From positions 117,774,067 to 117,838,066 of the forward strand of contig CM055265.1 of NCBI GenBank assembly GCA_029237695.1: DNA of 64,000 nt, given 5' to 3'. Source of the stretch: Conchocele bisecta. Lineage: Eukaryota; Mollusca; Bivalvia; Lucinida; Thyasiridae. The notes beneath the pieces are model-generated. The model saw nothing but the letters and a program-made list of their open reading frames with translations, was not told where the DNA came from and ran no database searches. Positions within the stretch are counted from its first letter, which is position 1. Each line of letters starts with the position of its first letter. The position numbers and the translations under genes were made by a program. Shown piece after piece: positions 1 through 9,602 of the stretch.

Positions 1-796
1 TTGGTCATGTTCTTTACAACATTTGGCCATAAAACTTTTGTACCATAATAGGTACCGGTAGATTGTTAATACTTGGTGAGTAGCTTCCTTATGGTGTGTA
101 GTAGTGCATTTTTTTTTTACCAGCAGGTCATGGAATATCTCCCCCTTCTATTTACATTTATTGTTCACAAGGCAAAAGTGGGTATATTGCATTCATATAT
201 AATGAGTATAATGAAGTAAGAATGTGGACATCTTGATTGTTTAATTTCCAACTATGTATACAGAAAAGGCAGAATGATTGATTGATGCTTGCGTGTAATG
301 GCCATACTGACTCGTAGGACTTGCATGCTGTCTGAGAAAGCCAAAAAAAGCTGGCAGGGGGTGGGGGGATTTTGTACCCCTGTCTCAAAAAAGCATGGGG
401 GGGATTATGTCCGGGGGATTCTGTCTCCTGATGGACACACATGAAGGGGTTGTAAAATTATGTGAATATTGTCTTGTAAACATCATAAACAGAAAACAAA
501 TGTTTTGTTTTGCAAATATTCATTCAAAAGTTTTCAGAGAGGGTTATGTCCACCTGATAAAACTCCGGTATACCCTGTAGAAATCATGAGGGGAGTTTGC
601 TCCTTGATCAATTTCAATCATTGTAAAGATATTTTGTGACATGTAATATACATTCCAGAATTTTATTTCTGGATTCAGATCCAACCACCCCTAATGAGGC
701 TATACTCGTCATTCATCCATATTTTATAAAACATCATACTTTATATAAATTACACATGATACTTATAGTCATATCAACTGCTATGGATGACAGCAA
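1..796. other. intergenic, no gene seen
   Basis: No ORF in this stretch looks like protein and no RNA gene is visible. The only marked feature is a G-rich patch at about 351-434, listed separately. Confidence 0.5.
351..434 (+). repeat. G-rich GGGGGATTATGTCC-type repeat patch
   Basis: Runs of four to six G alternate with ATTATGTCC / ATTCTGTCTCC words. The same words recur at 50060-50235 (same strand) and, as the complement, at 49605-49670. This marks a dispersed G-rich repeat family rather than coding sequence. Confidence 0.5.
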
Positions 797-1571
797 ATAT
801 TTTAGTATATTGACAAGATATATTTTGCCAGTTGAAAACTGCAGTAATATGTTAATAAACATTAACAATACTATCATATCTTAAACGTGTTAAATTAAAG
901 TATTGTATAATTGTTCAGCAGTATACAGATAATCTGCCTAAGGGCTGTAAAACTAGTGGAATATAATCGGGGATTATCTCAAAGATCCATGTGCAGCCAG
1001 AAAGGTACTATTATAAAGAGAGGTGGTCTCAAATATAATATGCAGTTCTGGCGATATATGGTCAACTTGCTTGCTAGTATATATCTGAATTTCTACAGGA
1101 AGATTAATTTCACATACCTGTATAATTATTTTATGAAAAGGAAAATGTGAATCCTTATTAATAAGCATTAATTGACAAACACAATACAATTAGAATATGA
1201 TCAGAGTAGACCTCTCCAGGGAAGATCAATGTGGAACCTGGTTAATAAGAGTACAATACACATACGGAAAACTACTACCAGCATAATACTACTACCATTA
1301 ATAAGCCTGTATTTGGACGTACGTGTATAAAACGCAAATGTTTCTTCTTTATGTAGGCTAATGAATACGATTAAGCATGTAAAAGAATCAAAGTACTATA
1401 TTGGAATGCATTAAATAGAAAATGTGTTGTTCAATGTAATTAAGAAATTGCCATGTATCTTGATAGTGGTCGAACGCTAGTTTAGCATTAATTGATAGCA
1501 AACCAAACAGATTGTCCTGAATGAAAAATATCTTGGGTTTACCTATCAAAGTAATTCTTTAGTATATATAT
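797..1571 (+). repeat. tandem repeat unit A (~0.75 kb), unoccupied copy
   Basis: The unit starts near ATATTTTGCCAGTTGAAAAC and ends near GGTTTACCTATCAAAGTAAT. A second, internally deleted copy begins at about 1572. The junction at about 1532-1545, reading ATATCTTGGGTTTACC, is the uninterrupted version of the site into which the Polinton inserted in the second copy. A diverged third relative (GGATTATCTCAAAGGTC...) lies at about 20450. Confidence 0.75.
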
Positions 1572-1968
1572 ATTTTGTTAGTATATCGGTAAGATATATT
1601 TTGCCAGTTGAAAACTGCAGTAATATGTTAATAAAAATTAAAGAATTATAAAATAATGTATAATTGTTCAGCAGTATACAGATAATCTGCATAAGGGCTG
1701 TCAATCTAGTGGCATATAATCAGGGATTATCTCAAAGATCCATGTGCAGCCAGAATGGTACTATTATAAAGAGGGATGGTCTCAAATATAATATGCAGTT
1801 CTGGCGATGTATGGTCAACTTGATTGCTAGTATATATCTACAATGCTTTAAATAGAAAATGTGTTGTTCAATGTAACACATTTCCATGCATCTTGATAGT
1901 GGTCGAACACTAGCTTAGCGTTAATTGATCGCAAACCAAACAGATTGTCCTGAATTAAACATATATTG
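1572..1968 (+). repeat. tandem repeat unit B, split by the Polinton
   Basis: This second copy of the unit lacks about 320 bp from its middle. Its left part stops at 1968 and its continuation (TCTTGGGTTTACCTATCAAAG) resumes at 19707, beyond the Polinton. The two halves match the unbroken copy at 1504-1560. Confidence 0.75.
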
Positions 1969-2190
1969 AGTAGTATATAGGGAGTCAAAATGATACCACC
2001 TACGTTGGTATCATTTTCACCCCTCTACACCACCCCCGAAAAACCCAAAAATTGGTTAACGAGGAAATTGTCTCCCGACAGCAAATTTATGAATTTTTGG
2101 AGAAAATAATTTTGAAAAGAGGGAGTCAAAATGATACCTCCAACTAAAAGTTGGTGGTGGTATTGTAGTCCCAATTATATTGGAAATTGA
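1969..2190 (+). repeat. Polinton left terminal inverted repeat
   Basis: This ~222-bp sequence matches the reverse complement of 19476-19706 with few differences; the right copy has one ~9-bp insertion. GGGAGTCAAAATGATACC occurs twice inside it, at about 1980 and 2121. The outer part carries an imperfect hairpin of AATGATACCA against TTGGTATCATT. Confidence 0.95.
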
Positions 2191-2225
2191 ACAGAAAAAA
2201 AACACTACAAATATTATTAAAGAAA

Positions 2226-2603
2226 ATGGATAATAAAATACAATGGGAATTGAAAGTTTATAATTGCTGTGTATAAGAAGTTTACGAAGAATACGGGGGT
2301 TATAGTCCTATATATAAATTCTATAAATTTAAAACACTAGGCGATATCGAATACATGAAAAATCAGCGTAATTTATTACGCTCCGATAAAAATGTTGCAT
2401 TTACAATATTATACCGACAATTATGTGAACTATACAAGAGGCAAATACAAACATTAAGACGGATAATGCGTATCGGATATGAAACTAAGGTGTATTATAT
2501 AAAATTGTTAAAACCCAACGATTCGTTTACGAATATACATTTCTACGATATCGCTTTTAAAGATATTGAAAAAATTATTATTGAACAGAAAAAAGACTAC
2601 TAA
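2226..2603 (+). pseudogene. Polinton left-end small ORF, unknown function
   Basis: An ATG at 2226 opens a frame that meets an in-frame TAA after 16 codons and then stays open to 2603, about 125 codons in all. Reading on either side of the stop is protein-like, rich in Tyr, Lys and Ile, so the TAA is probably a later mutation. The downstream part (from Met at 2355) is a basic 82-residue stretch. I recognise no domain. It is the only ORF between the left repeat and the non-coding stretch before 3411, and its AT-rich composition resembles the polymerase region more than the capsid region. Its terminal position suggests an early or accessory gene, but that is inference. Confidence 0.5.
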
Positions 2604-3410
2604 TTAATTTATGTTGTAATCACAAACACCAAGCAGACGACAATGTTCCAATTACACGTGTTATGAACAAGCATATTAAGTATCCATTTTAGAGAGATTT
2701 ACAAGATTACATCTTCCGGGGTGGAAAATAAACACACTGTAATATATACTACACACACGAGGGTGTGTATTGCAGCCGAGAATATGGTAACCCGCTATCG
2801 ATATTCCGGAAGTATTTCTTACATTCTGATTGGTTAGCATGTTTTTTATTTTTCTAAATTTACTTTTAATAATTTAGAACGTAATAACATATATTATTAA
2901 ATAAAAAACGAACATGTTATATAAAAACAAATAACAAAAATAATTAAATATTTGGCATTGCACAACACGGTTTTAGCTTAATATATGTATTGTCTTGGGG
3001 GACGCCCCTTGATAAAAAAAATGAGCGCTCAGTGCTTCCGTGCAGGCACTTCCAAGGTTGACTAGAATTTCGACACTGATTCCTAGATCAGCCGATAGAT
3101 GGGGGTGTACTGTACGGGTAGCTATACGCCCGGCTAGCCACAAGACAAGATGAGATGAGAAAGAGAAAGAACAAAGAAGGTGGCTAGCCGGGTGGGCCCA
3201 GAAGGGTTTTGCTGGCGAGATTTCGAGCCTCGGTTGGACCTAAAACTTTTCTTTTATTTAAATTGTCTAAATTATTTATTATTATTAATAAATTGTTTAC
3301 TGCACCAATATAATTAATTTTATAATTTTATTAAAATTAATTATTTAATAAAATATCACAATTTCGGGATGGTGGTGCTGTAACATTTCCTCCGACTTTA
3401 TTTCCAAGTT
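2604..3410. other. non-coding Polinton interval with a strong hairpin
   Basis: No convincing ORF is present. AT-rich flanks enclose a GC-richer island at about 2995-3240. That island includes GGGG-ACG-CCCC (about 2997-3007) and a 13-bp inverted repeat listed separately. It could be a small nested insertion or an RNA or replication structure; I cannot tell which. Confidence 0.45.
3129..3192. repeat. 13-bp perfect inverted repeat, purine-rich loop
   Basis: CCCGGCTAGCCAC at 3129-3141 pairs exactly with GTGGCTAGCCGGG at 3180-3192. The 38-base loop is almost all purines (AAGA/GAGA words). Confidence 0.85.
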
Positions 3411-3938
3411 TTACCCTAAATTTTCCCAATCAGTACTCTCAATCTTGGGCATGGTGGCGCGAGCTTTGATTCTAATATCATTTTTTAATTCTTCATATCT
3501 CCCCATTTCTTCCACCACGGATTCAAACTCTAAATCTGATATTACATTATCGGTCAACGCTTTGGACACTATAACGTCGATGCTATTTTTCTTAGACCTG
3601 GCGAAAACGGATATTCTATCATGTTTTCTACATTTGTTCTCGAAGTTTCCACCCGCCGCCCAAATTACCATACAAATTATTCCAGATACACCGGTAATTC
3701 CACTCAAAACCCCTGCAAGTGGAACCGTTACAATTGTAGATAGCGTTGCAACAGTCCCCGCACCACTCATTACAGTTAAACTTGCCAGAACCGTACTAGA
3801 AGCTTCAGCTATATTCGCCGCGTGCTTACATGTGTTAGCGTTTCTTTTTCTATTTGTACATTCTCTAACTAAACTATCCTGCATAGCGACGATATTTTTC
3901 AACATAAAATCTAAACTTCTTTCGCGAATTGGATACAT
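3411..3938 (-). CDS. Polinton hydrophobic membrane-associated protein, unknown function
   Basis: The 175-residue ORF begins MYPIRERSLDF and is open throughout. A long glycine/alanine-rich hydrophobic stretch spans roughly residues 50-95 (ending ICMVIWAAGG), long enough for two membrane passes or a membrane hairpin. A charged helical tail follows (EFESVVEEMGRYEELK). A basic Cys-containing stretch (CTNRKRNANTCKH) precedes the hydrophobic part. The reading frame stays open upstream of the chosen Met towards the stop of the fibre-like gene, and a nearby ATG in another frame suggests a one-base loss at the true start. It is the last gene of the leftward block 3411-5638. Similar hydrophobic ORFs occur in other invertebrate Polintons, but I know no assigned role. 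Confidence 0.6.
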   Translation of the reverse strand: MYPIRERSLDFMLKNIVAMQDSLVRECTNRKRNANTCKHAANIAEASSTVLASLTVMSGAGTVATLSTIVTVPLAGVLSGITGVSGIICMVIWAAGGNFENKCRKHDRISVFARSKKNSIDVIVSKALTDNVISDLEFESVVEEMGRYEELKNDIRIKARATMPKIESTDWENLG

Positions 3939-4000
3939 TGTTGATGGATTGGTATTGGCAATTGGAAGCGTATTTGGAAGCGGTGGTTCATGATTAAATT

Positions 4001-4872
4001 TTACAAATCAAGTTCAATTAACAATGTAACAATAGTGGAAGAACTCACCGGGTCAGTGATTTTCGTAACAAAGTTAATAACGCTACCTTCGGAAAGTCTA
4101 ATTGGATCGTCACCAGCGAACAAAATCACAGCGGAACTATTTCCAACGAGTTTAGTGACTCCAACTGGTTGTTCTTTTCCATCCAGTATGTGATTTACGA
4201 CGACCACGCCCACATATTTACCAGTAGAATTAACCGAGCAGACCGCCATTCGGACAAGCGTACCTGGAGCTGTCATGATGTATCCCCCATATTTATTGCT
4301 CGCTTTGGCACCGAACGAATATTCATTGAGCCCCTCATTCAATGGGCCCCGCTTCTCAGCCCAAACTGTGATGACACGTTTTTGTGTTTGCAATAACTTA
4401 AACTGCTCTACAGATGTGTTCAACAATTAGGCAAGCCCCTCGATAGCGGTATGGGCCTCAACACGAACCCTTTCAGAGGTCTCCTGAAGTGCTCTGTTCG
4501 CGGCTCTACGAACACGTTTCAGTTTATCGGAAACTTCCATAAACTCTGTATGGGCCTCTTCCCGAAATTCTGTTATTTTTCCACCTAGTTCAGTAAGTGC
4601 TGCATGATTCCTCTTCCGCCGATATCCTTAAGTCCTGTATGTGCCTCTTCGCGAACTCGTGCAGTCGCCGTCAGGACGTCTACTCTAAGCTGTGCTATAC
4701 TCCTGTGAATTGCGTTTGTGGCCTCCGATATAGTCGTATTGATCAAGGCCTTTGTTTTTCCGGTAGTTAAAAAATCGCCTGTGGGGTTAGATCCATCGGG
4801 AGCTCCAATCTCGATTGGGTTGTTATTCGGATTATTTGATTTGGAAGAACTACCTGGTCCGTATATACTCAT
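4001..4872 (-). pseudogene. fibre/spike-like protein: coiled-coil stalk plus C-terminal beta-rich head
   Basis: The N-terminus (MSIYGPGSSS..) is a Ser/Asn/Pro-rich flexible segment. Next comes a long helical region with repeating EAHT blocks, seen at three places (REEAHTGL, REEAHTEF, VEAHTAI), which looks like a trimeric coiled-coil stalk. The last ~140 residues are Gly/Val/Thr-rich with alternating hydrophobics (YGGYIMTAPGTLVRMAV, KYVGVVVVNHI), as expected of a beta-sandwich knob. The layout of tail, stalk and head resembles adenovirus-type fibres and phage fibres; there is no direct homology evidence. Two breaks are visible: a frame change in the stalk near 4600-4615, and an in-frame TAA at 4427-4429 just before the head. 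A CCAATC palindrome lies inside the N-terminal part (4805-4818). If functional it would attach virions to host cells. Confidence 0.6.
4805..4818. repeat. dispersed palindrome copy, CCAATCTCGATTGG
   Basis: Inside the N-terminal part of the fibre-like gene, read in frame as PIEIG on the minus strand. Confidence 0.85.
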
Positions 4873-4921
4873 AATGTTGGTTGTATATAAATTACGAACA
4901 TGCGTTTAATTCTAAAATTAA

Positions 4922-5638
4922 TTAATTTGAAATTTCTAGGATGACCGAAATCGGGTAATAGTTATTCAACTCTCTCGCTTGATCATCGAGCATAGAGACC
5001 GTAAATTCGTGGATGTGCCCCGTTTCCAAAACTTTCATCTCGGGGTGTTGGAAGTCTAAGGTCACCGTCTCCCCAAAGAAACAGTCGCTGGCTTGCACGA
5101 TTTTCAGTAATGTGCTGGGGGATTCGTCTACCATGTTGTACGATGTGTTCACCCGATCCAGGTGCACCCTGAGAGTTTTCGTGAAGGCGAAGTCCACCGG
5201 GTTATCACCGACTTACTCACCCGGGGCAAACAATCCTTTATTCGCGGAGTATGTCTCTCTAAAACCGAGTCGAATACCCAACGCCGGGGAGACCCTTACC
5301 TTACTATCAGGGCCGATGGTCTTTGTTGCGAGCCCGGTAGCCTTCGATACTGTGAGGTTGATTATACCGTCAAGCTCTGAGGTGACACAATCTTTGAGCT
5401 GTCTAAAACTCCACAGTCCGGGAGGCAGCTTTGCACCTACTGAGCGTCCATCCTTCACATAGCGAAACCCTTCGCTCTTCCCCACGTTCTCCCACCCAAT
5501 CGTGAAGGTGATTGATCTGAGGCCTACCCGGCGTTTTCCGCAGCAGTTGTCGATTGACTTTTGAAGTTCACAACTCTCTTTTTGAACATTAGTGATATTA
5601 GCAAAAATAATAATATATTTCAATGGATACCAAAGCAT
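4922..5638 (-). pseudogene. conserved Polinton structural protein (possible minor capsid/vertex protein)
   Basis: Two leftward ORFs, 5213-5638 and 4922-5197, abut in different frames and read as one protein of about 230 residues with a single frame break near 5200-5215. The N-terminal half has ITFTIGWENVG and LPPGLWSFRQLKDCV. The C-terminal half has HLDRVNTSYNMVDESPSTLL and a beta-rich tail. Proteins with an LPPG(L/Y)W.. segment followed by a small domain occur in cnidarian and mollusc Polintons, as far as I recall. The short beta-rich make-up and place in the structural block make a single jelly-roll minor capsid (penton-like) protein the best guess. The true start is unresolved; the upstream region overlaps the start of the divergent gene at 5623. 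Confidence 0.5.
5590..5622. promoter_or_regulatory. AT-rich divergent promoter region
   Basis: A short A/T tract (about 5597-5620, with AAAATAATAATATATTT) separates the start of the leftward block from the ATG at 5623. Divergent starts this close imply shared promoter elements. No specific box is certain. Confidence 0.3.
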
Positions 5639-6379
5639 TTAGCTTTAAGTCTAATGCAAAGTACGCGGTCGGATGTAAATACACACAAATGTATGGTGTG
5701 CAACAGCCGGATGTGGGGTTCCTCTCAGAACAATCTGGTCGCGGAGGCTCCATTCTTGAGGGCCGTTTATAACTTTCATGTGTATTATACTATTAGGAGG
5801 ATTCTCAAAGAACTAGGTATTCCACTACCTCAAGACGACGCCTGGAATCCCATTTCCAACGCATACGACCGTATGACGTTTGAAAGACTGTGTAACGAAT
5901 TTAACGTTTCAAAAGACGTGGATTGGAGACAGAAAGAATTCTGGTACACTTTCCGTTTATGTGACGTTTACATAACGGGTATGGGGTTTGTGAAGCACCC
6001 AAAGGATCCACCACCACCAATACAACCAAAGAATACCGACTTCGTGCCACCAGTACCATGGTCTTTCAAATCGGCCCACGTTGATTTCATTCAGCAACCT
6101 GCGTGGATAAACACCGCGTGGGGATCATTTATGTTAGATAAAAGCACGAGATTTACTCAGGCCGGTGTTACCCGCCTCAACGACTCCATTCGCACATACG
6201 TCTGGGCCATCCTCGGCGCACAGAAGCAAACTCACAGTTCTATAATAGGAGTCGGAACGGCCTTTGACGCGCAAAAACAGTTATTGGCACTTGTCGAGGA
6301 CGCCACCTCAGCTAAGGTGGACCTGGGGAAGGCGATCCAGAATTATCAAGACGTTTTGCAGAATGCCAGCACCCAGTAG
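5623..6379 (+). pseudogene. conserved Polinton protein, unknown function (YTQMYGVQQPD family)
   Basis: The ATG at 5623 opens a frame containing YTQMYGVQQPD. I recall this motif near the start of a conserved protein in cnidarian Polintons, so I prefer it to the ATG at 5561 in another frame. A frame break near 5750-5760 moves the reading into the frame ending at 6379, which holds IRRILKELGIPLP and DRMTFERLCNEFNVS. A proline-rich linker (KDPPPPIQP) precedes a conserved aromatic patch (VPPVPWSF). The C-terminus has helical, heptad-like spacing (LLALVEDATSAKVDLG). Length is about 250 residues. There is no recognisable catalytic motif. It lies between the putative minor capsid gene and a small membrane-protein gene, so a virion-structural role is a reasonable guess. 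Confidence 0.6.
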
Positions 6380-6405
6380 ATTATGTATTTGGAATAGGTC
6401 TTTAT

Positions 6406-6814
6406 ATGGCGCCGAGCAATATGATACTACGAGACGACCCGGTTGACGGTTACAATAATCAGATCGTAATCGCCACCGTCAATCAAAAAATCGGCCGCAA
6501 CGGGAGCGTGAACGCGGATATCATCAAGCGCATCCACAAGAGGCCCGGTTTCATTCAATCTCGATTGGGAGTCCAATCCCCCAGAATTGGTGTTGGAAAT
6601 TCAAATAAATTTGAAAAAAGATTTCATAAAACCGCAAGCACCTCCCTCAACTCCGTTGAACCCAGTACCCCCAATCCAACCATCAAATTCCACCAATCGC
6701 AGATTGGGTGAAATTGGAACAGGAGAGGGAACTAGTGTCATAACCCACGAGGAGGAGAAATTATGGCTCGTCGTCGCCCTCATGGCGATAGGACTACTCG
6801 CGCTTTGGTTTTAG
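6406..6814 (+). pseudogene. small Polinton protein with C-terminal membrane segment
   Basis: The first ~60 residues (MAPSNMILRDDPVDGYNN.., NADIIKRIHKRPGF) are in one frame. The remainder, proline-rich (PPSTPLNPVPPIQP) and ending in a single hydrophobic helix (WLVVALMAIGLLALWF), is in the next frame. The switch occurs in 6555-6600, where the palindrome TCAATCTCGATTGG lies. A second palindrome (6693-6707) sits inside the proline-rich part. The product would be a small tail-anchored protein of about 135 residues. Its 3' end overlaps the 3' end of the leftward gene 6794-8107, an example of tight convergent packing. No family is recognised beyond similar ORFs in invertebrate Polintons. Confidence 0.5.
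6555..6707. repeat. two dispersed palindrome copies
   Basis: TCAATCTCGATTGG at 6555-6568, next to the frame switch of the 6406-6814 gene, and CCAATCGCAGATTGG at 6693-6707 inside its proline-rich part. Confidence 0.85.
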
Positions 6815-8107
6815 GAACTCTCGGGCGAAGAATAGTAGGAGACCGGCGATTGCCACGATTAGAGCCCAAGTATTTTTAGTGAGCCATCCGGCTGTTTTTG
6901 ATAATATAGAGATCAAGTAAGAAACGACACTTCCGATCATTCCAGGTAGTGCGGCAGCCGCCTTTTCGGCTAATTTAGCCAGGAGACTGGCGAGGGCTTT
7001 TAGTTGTTTTTTTTACCAACTCCTTGGCTCCACCGGATGGCGCGGGTGCTGGTGCGGGTGCTGGCGCGGGTGGTGGCACCGCGCCACCAGTGAAAGCTAG
7101 AACTATGGTCGATATAGTCATGCCGATAGCAACGAGGATGCTTGCTATCGTGACGCCCTGCTCTCTGAGCAGAGTGCGAAGACGCTCACCGAGTGTCGTC
7201 TCCTCGTGCAGGACCCTCGAGATTGTTTCGCGGATCCGACTTATTTGTGTGCGGAGAGCCTCACGGCAAGCCGATGCAGCCTGCAAGCGAGCTTCTCTTT
7301 CGTCCCGCAACGACCGCAGGCATTCGGTGATCCGCTCGGTAGATTCTATATCGTCACGGACGAGGAGACTTTTTCTTTCTTCTAGCTCGATATGTTCATC
7401 CAGCACCGTGAGCTTGGATAGGTTAAGGACCAGTTCGCCCGGAACGTTTGCAGAACCTTATCGAGGCCCCGGAGTTCGCGAAGAGGTAACGGTGGGTCAT
7501 CGTTAGACCCTTGGTCGAGGTTGAGTATTTCGTTTTCGATGAACGTGGTCTCCATCGTGTTAATAGCGTCGGTGGCTACTTGAGGGACCTAGCTGAGCTT
7601 GATCGTTTCTATCGCGGCGGCCGTCTTCGCCATCGTTTCGTCGGTAGACTGTAGGGCCTCTACAGCGCGGGTTGGTATAATTGTTTTACCACGCTTCCAA
7701 TCTGGGAATCCGAGTTCGTTCCTTATGATTAGGCCACCGCCCGGGTTTCCGGTAATGGTGCTCAGCGCTAGGGGTTTACCGGTCCTCGTGTTGACTATTG
7801 GGAGATTTGATGCTGCTTTTAGTCGCAATCTACCGTTCAGATCAAATTTGAACTTGGAGTAGTCGCGACCGACAGATGGGACCTGACCTTTTTCTGCCAA
7901 ATTGTTGTAGTAGTCGTTTACAGCTCCCTCGAGTAATTCCCGACTTTGGCTTGTGGTAGTGCCACCTATTTCCTCGCCGGCTGGAGTCTCTATGAAGTGC
8001 GTTTCGTTATCGTTATCATCATCGATGTCATCATCATCGAATGCCTCATCATCATCGATGTAATCGTCTCTACCGATTTCATCCATGTCAATATCGTAAT
8101 CAGCCAT
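6794..8107 (-). pseudogene. acidic N-terminus / coiled-coil / membrane protein conserved in Polintons
   Basis: About 435 codons. It starts MADYDIDMDEIG with a highly acidic tail (Asp runs at residues 15-35), then a conserved middle (KGQVPSVGRDYSKFKFDL, NTRTGKPLALSTI). Next is a long coiled-coil (roughly residues 215-310; EREARLQAASACREAL), a hydrophobic helix (TIASILVAIGMTISTIVLA), an Ala/Pro linker (PAPAPAPAP), and a second membrane segment (WALIVAIAGLLLFFA) near the stop at 6794. Breaks: in-frame TAG at 7589-7591, a frame change near 7440, and another in an A-run near 7010. I recall the same architecture in cnidarian Polintons, where it is unnamed. The membrane segments and coiled-coil suggest an internal membrane or envelope-linked virion protein; that is inference. 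Confidence 0.65.
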
Positions 8108-8188
8108 CTTTATAATTTTCTTAAAATTAATTATGTATTAAAGACAAAACCATACCGGTTTAATAGAGTAACTTAGTTTCACTAAATT
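8108..8188. promoter_or_regulatory. bidirectional promoter between acidic protein and capsid genes
   Basis: This 81-bp AT-rich gap (ATAATTTTCTTAAAATTAATT near 8111) separates ATGs facing in opposite directions (8107 leftward, 8189 rightward). Similar AATTAATTTTAAG tracts precede the ORF at 9834, so this may be a shared late-promoter type. Confidence 0.35.
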
Positions 8189-9472
8189 ATGTCTTCGAGT
8201 CAATACGGTCGCAAATTCAATCCATACCGCAGACTGCGTGAGCCACTAGGGGCGAAAGGTGTGAGACAGAGTGTGTGACGTCGACGGACGCGGACCGAAC
8301 CGTCGTTCAGAACCTGGGTCGCGCCATCGTCAATAAGACCATGATAAAGATTTCTGGTAATGTCGATCGATGACAGCGATGTCTACCATTGTTATCAGGA
8401 CCTGTGGAAGACGGCACAAGAGCGCGAAAACGCGGTCTATCAGGGTATTAACACCAGCAAAAATAAGAACGTAACCAAACTTAGAATCGGGGCTGGTAAC
8501 AAGGCATATAACGTTGCGAGCGACAACGCGGTCGCTGGCGCTTACGGCAACCGCTTCTACATCCCGCTCGACTTTGAGTTGCTGGAGAGTCACATGCCCT
8601 ACTATCAGAGTGCTTTGGCTGACCGCCTCGAATACGAACTAACGTTCAACTACTACGGCCGAGTTCTCATAGCCACCGACATGGCATCGACGTATACGAT
8701 CGATAATGTTTCGTTGGAGTACGACATGGTCATGATGCCCGAACTCGCGCGATTAATCAGATCCCAGTACGCTGGGCGCATTGCCATACTTTACGACCGA
8801 GTTCTTCGTCACCGCAAGATGACGAAAGATACATTGTGGAATATTAATGTCAACGTACCCGCCCGCTCGATGAAAGGTATACTGATGTTGTTCGAGGAGG
8901 GTCTGTTCGCGCTCGGGGCTAGACTAACCGACAAATTCTATGACCCCAAAATCACAACGGTAGAGGTGATGATCGAGGGAGTACCCACTCAACTCTACAG
9001 CGCGGGTCTTAGCGCGCAACAGCAGAGGCACGAAGTCAGAAAGCAGTTTGCTGCCGGCTCTAAGCGCTCACAGGAGGTTGCCGCGGTTGCCAAAGACCTG
9101 CATCTCTCGGCCGTCTCCCTCGCGGAGTTCCTGACTACCAAATGCGCGTTATGTCTAGACACGCGATCCAGCGACGACGACAAAATACACGGTAGCGGAC
9201 GCCAAGTTGAGAACGCTAGTGAGGGTGTGACTATCCAGATAACCAAAGAGGCGGATGGAGATGGGCCATTGAACGTGTACTTATATATAATTATAGACGC
9301 ACAACTCAACATCGAAGATGGTCGATACGAGGCAAATGGCCATGCGAGGCAAAGCGTATGGATCTCCACTCAAAAGTACAATGCCGTCCTCAAGGATCTG
9401 CGCGAGCAAACGAAATGGATCGCCCTCTTCCACTGCAAGGACCGAGACTCATTCAATGACTGTCTTCGATAG
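8189..9472 (+). pseudogene. putative Polinton major capsid protein
   Basis: The N-terminal segment (MSSSQYGRKFNPYRR) starts at 8189. A 2-bp gain in a TGTG run near 8275 and another frame break near 8360 lead into the long open frame 8360-9472. That frame has blocks I recall from a conserved protein of cnidarian and mollusc Polintons: GNRFYIPLDFELLESHMPYY, DRLEYELTFNYYGRV, RSMKGILMLFEEG, and near the end NVYLYIIIDAQLNIEDG. Length (about 420 residues), lack of enzyme motifs, beta-rich pattern and position downstream of a divergent promoter fit the double jelly-roll major capsid protein, the most abundant virion protein. The assignment rests on remembered family resemblance and context, not on a fold search. 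The related proteins end near NIEDGRF; here the frame runs on into the next small ORF. Confidence 0.65.
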
Positions 9473-9592
9473 AACGACGTTATCCCAACGCACGAGGAGC
9501 GCCTGGAGGTTCGACAGATGCTTTCGGAAACTAAGCACGCCAAGCTTCTCCTAAAGACTGATCAACCAACTGCTTATAAAGTTATCAATTAA
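9340..9592 (+). pseudogene. small ORF behind the capsid gene, fused in frame
   Basis: After the expected capsid end, the same frame continues with QKYNAVLKDLREQTK, meets TAG at 9470-9472, then reads NDVIPTHEERLEVRQML and KLLLKTDQPTAYKVIN to TAA at 9592. This looks like a small charged helical protein whose own start has been lost, joined to the capsid frame. Function unknown. Confidence 0.45.
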
Positions 9593-9602
9593 TTTATTAC
9601 AA

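Noticed and set aside
2980..3245. SINE insertion in the Polinton
   Set aside because: The ATTTCGAGCC word is B-box-like but there is no A box, A-tail or target duplication.
3445..3993. 182-residue rightward ORF
   Set aside because: Antisense shadow of the 3411-3938 gene; the leftward reading has clear membrane and helix pattern and fits the block direction.
5561..5622. Upstream ATG at 5561 as the start of the 5623-6379 gene
   Set aside because: That frame lacks the YTQMYGVQQPD start seen from the ATG at 5623 and overlaps the divergent gene.
7024..7506. 160-residue rightward ORF with Gly/Ala repeats
   Set aside because: Shadow of the leftward acidic/coiled-coil gene; the GAGAG run is the complement of its Ala/Pro linker.
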